Origin: Candidatus Baltobacteraceae bacterium
GTDB taxonomy: Bacteria > Vulcanimicrobiota > Vulcanimicrobiia > Vulcanimicrobiales > Vulcanimicrobiaceae
Direction: 5' to 3'
Assembly (NCBI GenBank): GCA_036489885.1
Contig: DASXEW010000001.1
Location: 62,001 to 126,000, forward strand
DNA: 64,000 nt
Made by a program: the position numbers and the translations under genes. Shown piece after piece: positions 59,325-64,000 of the stretch. Each line of letters starts with the position of its first letter. Positions within the stretch are counted from its first letter, which is position 1. Under the pieces are notes generated by a model, which worked only from the letters and a program-made list of their open reading frames with translations, was not told where the DNA came from and ran no database searches.

Positions 59325-60242
59325 ATGCCGATAATCGTGCCCGTCACCGCAGCCGCGCCGGTTCGAGCCTACAGCGGGTTTGACTATGTCACTGTCGACG
59401 CGGTACGCCGTCGCATCTATGCTGCGCACGGCGGGAGCGGCCGCTTGCTCGTCGCCGATGCAGATACCGGCAAAGTAATCTGCCAAGTCCACGTCGGCCC
59501 GATGCACGGTTCCGCTCCGGATCTTGCAACTGGTGACGTCTATACGGGAAATGGGACGGACCGTACCGTCAGCAAAGTCGATCCCGTCGCGTGCAAGTCG
59601 GCGACGGACGTCGACGTTGCGGGACCGATCGACGCTATCACGTACGATCCGTTCTATCACCGTATCTACGCGGATGAAGACGGCGGCTCGCGCGTGTTTG
59701 TCATCGATGTACGTACCATGCAGCGTGTCGGAACGGTCACGCTGCCGGGCCACGATGAAGAGTATCTCGTCGTCGATCCGGTGACGCACGTCGTCTATCA
59801 AAATGTCCCCGACCTGAACGAGTTCGTCGAGATCGATCCCAAGGCGATGCGTGTCTTCAAGACGGTCAAGACGCCGATGTTGGAGTCCAATCATCCGCTT
59901 CAGTACGACGCGACCTATCACGAGATCGTCGTCGGCGGAACGAATGGCGTCCTTGCCGTTTACGCTCCGTCCGGACGTTTCATCGCGCAAACCACATATC
60001 CGTCGCACGTCGATCAGTGCGATTTGGATCAGCAGCGCCATTTACTTGCCTGCGCGGGACGCGGCACGATCGCCGTCTTGCGTTTGCGTCGCGGTGCTGC
60101 TCCGACGCCGGTCGCATCGCTCATCACCAAGCATCCGATTCACACGCTGGCGATCGATCCTAAGACGGGTTATATCTGGGCCGTCTGGGCTAGCGCAAAC
60201 GGCTCAGGTGATTACATTCAGAGGTTCCGCATCACATCATGA
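59325..60242 (+). CDS. YncE-like beta-propeller protein (3), no clear signal peptide
   Basis: 305 residues, nearly all beta-propeller blades: DYVTVDAVRRRIYAAHGGSG, ATGDVYTGNGTDRTVSKVD, ITYDPFYHRIYADEDGGSRV, YLVVDPVTHVVYQNVPD. The N-terminus MPIIVPVTAAAPVRA is not a proper signal peptide and a stop lies in frame just upstream, so export may have been lost or the gene shortened. ATG follows GGGAG. It comes after the TonB receptor remnant, with which it may once have formed a pair. Function unknown. Confidence 0.7.
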   Translation: MPIIVPVTAAAPVRAYSGFDYVTVDAVRRRIYAAHGGSGRLLVADADTGKVICQVHVGPMHGSAPDLATGDVYTGNGTDRTVSKVDPVACKSATDVDVAGPIDAITYDPFYHRIYADEDGGSRVFVIDVRTMQRVGTVTLPGHDEEYLVVDPVTHVVYQNVPDLNEFVEIDPKAMRVFKTVKTPMLESNHPLQYDATYHEIVVGGTNGVLAVYAPSGRFIAQTTYPSHVDQCDLDQQRHLLACAGRGTIAVLRLRRGAAPTPVASLITKHPIHTLAIDPKTGYIWAVWASANGSGDYIQRFRITS

Positions 60243-60312
60243 CAACTTGCGTCACGTCGGCAATCCCGGCGTTCAGGCGATGGCGCCGCTCTTCGCGCTG
60301 CGTTAGAAGAGT

Positions 60313-60864
60313 CTAGACTTTCGCTTCGGCGAGCTCGTGGAGCTCGGGGTCACCAATACCCTGCCTGAGGTACGAGCGCGAGAGTTTTACGTATTCAGGC
60401 GGTGCGTGCTCGCACCAGCCGACAGCCTCGCCTTCGAGCGGTTTTTTCACCTTTGCGGGTGCGCCGGCCGCGACGGTGAGAGGCGGAATATGCGAGTTCG
60501 CGCCGACGACGCTCCCCGCGCCGATCAGGGATTTGCGTCCAACGACCGCGCCGTTCAAGACGACGGCGTTGCTACCGACGAGCGCCCAATCTTCGATGTG
60601 ACAATCTTCGAGTGTTACGCTGTGGCCGATCGTGACGTCGTTGCCGACGACGGTTTCGCAATCGTGGCTGACGTGCAGGACCGAGTTATCTTGAATCGAG
60701 CTGCGTGCACCGACGCGAATCGGCCCGTTGTCGCCGCGGAGGACGGCGCCGAACCAAACGCTCGATTCCTCACCTATCTCGACGTCACCGATCAATACGG
60801 CCGTCGGCGCGATAAATGCGCTTTCTGCCACCTTTGGCCGCTTCCCGCGGTACTCGATGAACAT
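60313..60864 (-). CDS. Gamma-class carbonic anhydrase-like hexapeptide protein
   Basis: 183 residues of left-handed beta-helix: repeated APTAVLIGDVEIGEESSVWF, VLRGDNGPIRVGARSSIQDN, then the metal-site His residues in SVLHVSHD and TIGHSVTLEDCHIED. The family (YrdA/CaiE/PaaY-like) includes gamma carbonic anhydrases, which hydrate CO2, but many members have unproven activity. I start at ATG 60864 with GGAGGAG ahead; an upstream in-frame ATG at 60900 lacks one. Convergent with propeller 3. Confidence 0.85.
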   Translation of the reverse strand: MFIEYRGKRPKVAESAFIAPTAVLIGDVEIGEESSVWFGAVLRGDNGPIRVGARSSIQDNSVLHVSHDCETVVGNDVTIGHSVTLEDCHIEDWALVGSNAVVLNGAVVGRKSLIGAGSVVGANSHIPPLTVAAGAPAKVKKPLEGEAVGWCEHAPPEYVKLSRSYLRQGIGDPELHELAEAKV

Positions 60865-60963
60865 GACGCTGCTGCTCCTCCCCCGAACGTTAGGCCCCAA
60901 CAGTTATCGTTTAGGCGCGAGGACCCTTTGAGTTCCCATCGACATCAAACAGCACTGCGCGGT

Positions 60964-61179
60964 GTGAAGGCAGTGCCGAATCCGAAGCCCGATGATGCGC
61001 GCTACTCGAGCGTGAACTACGAGTATGCCGGCAAGACCGGACATGTTCACGAAGTTGTAGAGATCGGCGGCGAACAGCTTGTGAAAGTCGGCTTCGACGA
61101 TCGCAAGATCGTCTACTACTATCTCGACGATCTCGTGTTAGACGAAAGCGCGCAGCGCGGGACGTTCCACGACCAATAG
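60964..61179 (+). CDS. Small conserved-looking cytoplasmic protein
   Basis: 71 residues, charged, no signal: VNYEYAGKTGHVHEVVEIGG, KVGFDDRKIVYYYLDDLVLD. The predicted strands suggest a small beta-barrel. The frame remains open far upstream (antisense to the carbonic anhydrase gene), so only the last part is credible; GTG 60964 or 60973 are possible starts, without a clear binding site. Not recognised. Its stop lies directly against the stop of the convergent TonB receptor. Confidence 0.5.
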   Translation: MKAVPNPKPDDARYSSVNYEYAGKTGHVHEVVEIGGEQLVKVGFDDRKIVYYYLDDLVLDESAQRGTFHDQ

Positions 61180-64000
61180 CTACTGATCCCGCACGCTGCC
61201 GCCGCCTTGTGGCAGCTGTCGCGGCTGTACGCCGAAGATTCCGATGCCGGGCGCATATCCCATGAACACGCGTCCATTCGTATCGATGCCTTTTGCTTTG
61301 GCCTGATCCGGCGTGAGCAAAGCGATGTATTCGCACGCGAAGATTGCGCGGAAGCGCTCCGGACCTTCACCGCGACGACGCGGACCTGCGCTGCCTGACG
61401 GTTCGGGTCGCGGCGAGATCTCCGGCGCACCATTGATCGCAACGTTTTGACTCGAACCCCGCTGTGGGAAAGGCCTTGCGCCGTTCGGTGGACCGCCGGG
61501 TGGAAGTTGCGGACGTATCTCAAGCCAATAGGGAACCGCGCTGCCGGCTGCCGTCATGTGTGCGATGACGGTGTACTCGCCTGCCGGCGGAAGCGGGGCT
61601 TTGTTTTCGTATGCGGTAACGTACGCGCGCAATCCGTCGAGCAAGGGCTTCGCAATCTCTTGGGCTGCCGCATTGCAGAGTGGGTTATCGGTCGCGAGCG
61701 AAAACGGATCGCCACCCGCCGGAAGAACGTTACGGCGGAAGGCACCCGGACCACCGGGCCGCCGGCCGAATCCGCCCCCAACATTAGGTGCGCCGCTTTC
61801 GCCTCCGCCGCCGGCACGCGCCGCCATGCGTGCGGCATTTGCAAGTGTCGACGGAGATTTTTGCGCGCCTTTTCCGACGGCCACGGTATAGTTCAGGCTG
61901 ATCGTCCGCGGCAAGAGCGGATTCGCAGCAAAGAACACGACGCCGCCGCCGCTGACCGGAACCGGATTGGCGTATAAAAGCGTCGAGAACTCCCCGGAGA
62001 CTGCGTTGAACGCATTCGTTTCGAACAGCGTCAAGCGTCCGGGTCCGAATGCGTGCGAGATTCCCCAATTGACGGTCGTGTAGGGATCGAGATAGCGATT
62101 GTTATTCGAGCCTGTGTACTGCGCGTTTGCGAGCAGCTCGAAACCGTTATGCGGAAGCTCTGCATCGAACGTCACGCCTTCGCGATGAATGGGTCGCCCA
62201 GGAAGCTGCGCACCGACGATCGAGGTTGATTGAGCAGTCGTCAGGCGCGAATCGGCAGCCAGGAGTATCGCGCTGTTGAGTGCGTACGTTGGAAGCACGA
62301 CGACGTTCGGTCCGAGCGCGATTCGTCCGCTTACATCGAAGCCTTGATATGCCCGCGCCGTTCCCGCTATAGGCTCGTTAACGTAAACGCCGCTCGGGTT
62401 GAACGGAAGGGCTCCGCAGATCGTCCCTTGCGACCATGTTTGTCCGATCGAACCGACGTATCCGGCGGGGAAATAATCGGGCGGCTCACCATCGGCGTTG
62501 ACGAGCGCGTTGATCGTCTGGCCGATTTGCGTTTGACGAAATGCATTGAAGGTGATCTGTCCGGTTCGCCAGAGATGCGTCCAATCAAGGTTGTAGCTCG
62601 TCGATGATTGCTTTTGGTCACCTTGGTCGCCCGGGCCGCTGACGATCGAAGTTCCGGCGTCGCAATTGAAGCGCGCTAGCGCCGGATCGCTGAACGTGCG
62701 CGGCGTCGTCGGCGGCGGCTGAGCGCTTCCGAGATTGAGCGCAAGCTGAACGGTATCGTGCCCGGTCGGCCGCCATGTCGCGCCGCCTCCGCCCAGGACC
62801 GAATAGCCGACACCCGACGTATCCGCGAGCGAACCGTTAAAATTGAGATTGAGCTTGTCCGTCGATTTGATCGAATCGGCGAAGTTCAGCTGGTGAGCGT
62901 TGACGCCGATTCCGGACTGAACTACGAACGGCGTGAACGTCAGCGGCGTAAACTGGTTCATCGAGCTTTCGATGTTGCCGGTCAGCGTAAAGGTATGTTT
63001 GTTGTGCGCGACCGATGCCGTGAACGCGTAGCCGTTCGTCCGGCTTTGGCTGAGCGTTTCGAGCGGGTTGGGAACATCGTCGATGAACTCGTTGAGATCG
63101 TCGACGAGATTGTGACTCGTGATCGAGAACGCGGTCGCCGTGAACGCGACGTTTCCGATCAGCGAGGCCGCGGTAAGATAGTCGAACTGAAATTTGTTGT
63201 ATCGGTTGTTGTCGGGTCCGATGCCGCATGGGAGTACCGTGGCCCACTGCGTGCAGACCTGCGAGATCGAACCGTTCGAGGACAGAAACGAACCCGTCAA
63301 CGTAACGGCATCTCCGAAACGATAGCGCAGCTTGACGAGATCGCCGAGATTGTCGCTGAAGCCGCCGTGCGGATATGTTATGCCGCTCGAGTCTTCGTAA
63401 TCTTGAAACGTGAGCGGATTGTTGCCCCCTCGGTCGGTGTGCATGACCGCTATTCCAAGCGGACCGATGCTCCCCGTGGCCTGAACCGCGTAATTCCAAC
63501 GGTCGTACGTTCCGTACGTAGTCGAGAGCTTTTCGTTCCAGCTCTGCGTCGGTTCGATCGTGCGGAAGTTCACGCCGCCGCCGAGGCCGGATGCGGTTGG
63601 ACTGAAGCTAACGCTGGCGCCGGAGAAAAGATCGCTGTTGACGCCACGCATGTTGGTGGCCGTTCCGGGCATTCCGAGCGGTATGCCGTCAAGTGAAATC
63701 GCAGTCTGCGATTCGTCGTGTCCGTTCAGTGAGACGGTCACCGCGGAATCAGGATCGTTCGAATCTTGGTTGACGGAAACGCCGGCCATCTTGTCGAGTG
63801 CATCCATCATCGAATCCGAGATACGCCGGATCGGGCTTTCATCGGAGATATCGTTGGTGTTGATCCGCACGTTCGAATGCACGACTACCGTGCCGATGAC
63901 GCGCAAATTGCTTTGGTTCGCCTGACCTCCCGGTTGCGAGGGGATCATCGCGAACTTCACCGTCACATCTTTACCGTCCAGAACCTCGAACTCGTTGCTT
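61180..64000 (-). CDS. TonB-dependent receptor with long C-terminal extension (5' end outside window)
   Basis: At least 939 residues; the frame is still open at the window edge, so the N-terminus is missing. Plug domain: RRISDSMMDALDKMAGVSVN, SLNGHDESQTAISLDGIPLG, VNSDLFSGASVSFSPTASGL, GGGVNFRTIEPT. A 22-strand-type barrel follows up to TISLNYTVAVGKG (about 230 residues before the end). Normally the receptor ends there; here a Gly/Pro/Arg-rich linker and a folded-looking segment (LPPAGEYTVIAHMTAAGSAV, PYWLEIRPQL, FACEYIALLTPDQAKAKGID) continue. Imports an unknown siderophore, cofactor or oligomer across the outer membrane. Confidence 0.85.
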   Translation of the reverse strand, partial: SNEFEVLDGKDVTVKFAMIPSQPGGQANQSNLRVIGTVVVHSNVRINTNDISDESPIRRISDSMMDALDKMAGVSVNQDSNDPDSAVTVSLNGHDESQTAISLDGIPLGMPGTATNMRGVNSDLFSGASVSFSPTASGLGGGVNFRTIEPTQSWNEKLSTTYGTYDRWNYAVQATGSIGPLGIAVMHTDRGGNNPLTFQDYEDSSGITYPHGGFSDNLGDLVKLRYRFGDAVTLTGSFLSSNGSISQVCTQWATVLPCGIGPDNNRYNKFQFDYLTAASLIGNVAFTATAFSITSHNLVDDLNEFIDDVPNPLETLSQSRTNGYAFTASVAHNKHTFTLTGNIESSMNQFTPLTFTPFVVQSGIGVNAHQLNFADSIKSTDKLNLNFNGSLADTSGVGYSVLGGGGATWRPTGHDTVQLALNLGSAQPPPTTPRTFSDPALARFNCDAGTSIVSGPGDQGDQKQSSTSYNLDWTHLWRTGQITFNAFRQTQIGQTINALVNADGEPPDYFPAGYVGSIGQTWSQGTICGALPFNPSGVYVNEPIAGTARAYQGFDVSGRIALGPNVVVLPTYALNSAILLAADSRLTTAQSTSIVGAQLPGRPIHREGVTFDAELPHNGFELLANAQYTGSNNNRYLDPYTTVNWGISHAFGPGRLTLFETNAFNAVSGEFSTLLYANPVPVSGGGVVFFAANPLLPRTISLNYTVAVGKGAQKSPSTLANAARMAARAGGGGESGAPNVGGGFGRRPGGPGAFRRNVLPAGGDPFSLATDNPLCNAAAQEIAKPLLDGLRAYVTAYENKAPLPPAGEYTVIAHMTAAGSAVPYWLEIRPQLPPGGPPNGARPFPQRGSSQNVAINGAPEISPRPEPSGSAGPRRRGEGPERFRAIFACEYIALLTPDQAKAKGIDTNGRVFMGYAPGIGIFGVQPRQLPQGGGSVRDQ

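Noticed and set aside
60337-60960. Extension of the small gene at 60964 upstream through the carbonic anhydrase region
   Set aside because: The extra 209 residues are antisense to the well-supported hexapeptide protein; only the final 71 residues look like real protein.
1-64000. tRNA, rRNA, riboswitch, prophage or insertion sequence
   Set aside because: No cloverleaf, rRNA segment, known riboswitch core, integrase or transposase was recognised by eye; a dedicated search was not possible.

Overview
The window is a dense, metabolic stretch of a GC-rich bacterial chromosome. No rRNA, tRNA, CRISPR array, phage or insertion sequence was recognised. The organism is most likely a diderm of the Terrabacteria side; Eremiobacterota (WPS-2) or a relative is my best guess, by inference only. 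The supporting signs are an outer-membrane porin carrying an S-layer-homology domain, TonB-dependent receptors, an actinobacterial/Chloroflexi-like QcrCBA-CtaCDEF respiratory chain, an SdhE-type succinate dehydrogenase, a clostridial-type LonC next to dnaB, and very compact gene packing with NTGA start/stop overlaps.

Layout. 1-4.7 kb: a partial metallo-beta-lactamase/rhodanese gene, a denD-like dehydrogenase, a repeat-filled intergenic region and an SLH porin. 4.7-7.2 kb: SCO1-type copper chaperone, a DUF2249-Crp fusion regulator and a CitE-like lyase. 7.2-11.7 kb: a complete branched-chain-type ABC importer (livKHMGF). 11.7-17.9 kb: cytochrome bc complex plus cytochrome oxidase as two divergent operons. 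17.9-25.6 kb: a long leftward run with a split ThDP decarboxylase, sdhABE, a thioesterase and two Nramp-like transporters. 25.7-30.6 kb: FecR-type surface protein, MsrA, class A beta-lactamase, YbaK-like deacylase and an adrenodoxin-reductase-like flavoprotein. 30.6-34.7 kb: rpsR-rplI-lonC-dnaB. 34.8-39.2 kb: a second livKHMGF set. 39.2-44.5 kb: a Rieske oxygenase / ferredoxin / ferredoxin reductase / CoA-transferase / enoyl-CoA hydratase operon ending in its IclR regulator.

44.5-59.0 kb is the most interesting part: a glyoxylate/hydroxypyruvate cluster. Leftward units encode serine-glyoxylate-type aminotransferase, a GlcD/GlcF-like fused dehydrogenase, an MFS carrier and an outer-membrane protein; two secreted beta-propellers with a DcaP-like porin; and gcl, hyi and a broken glxR. 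A GntR/FCD regulator sits among them. The same AT-rich motif (ATTGCATTCAA[A/T]ATTC) lies in front of all these units, which points to one regulon. The Gcl carries the canonical ThDP glutamate that the Escherichia coli enzyme lacks, and glxR is decayed by a deletion and frameshifts, so the pathway end differs from the textbook glycerate route.

59.0-64 kb: remnant of a TonB-dependent receptor, a third beta-propeller gene, a gamma-class carbonic anhydrase, a small conserved-looking gene and a TonB-dependent receptor with a long C-terminal extension that runs off the window.
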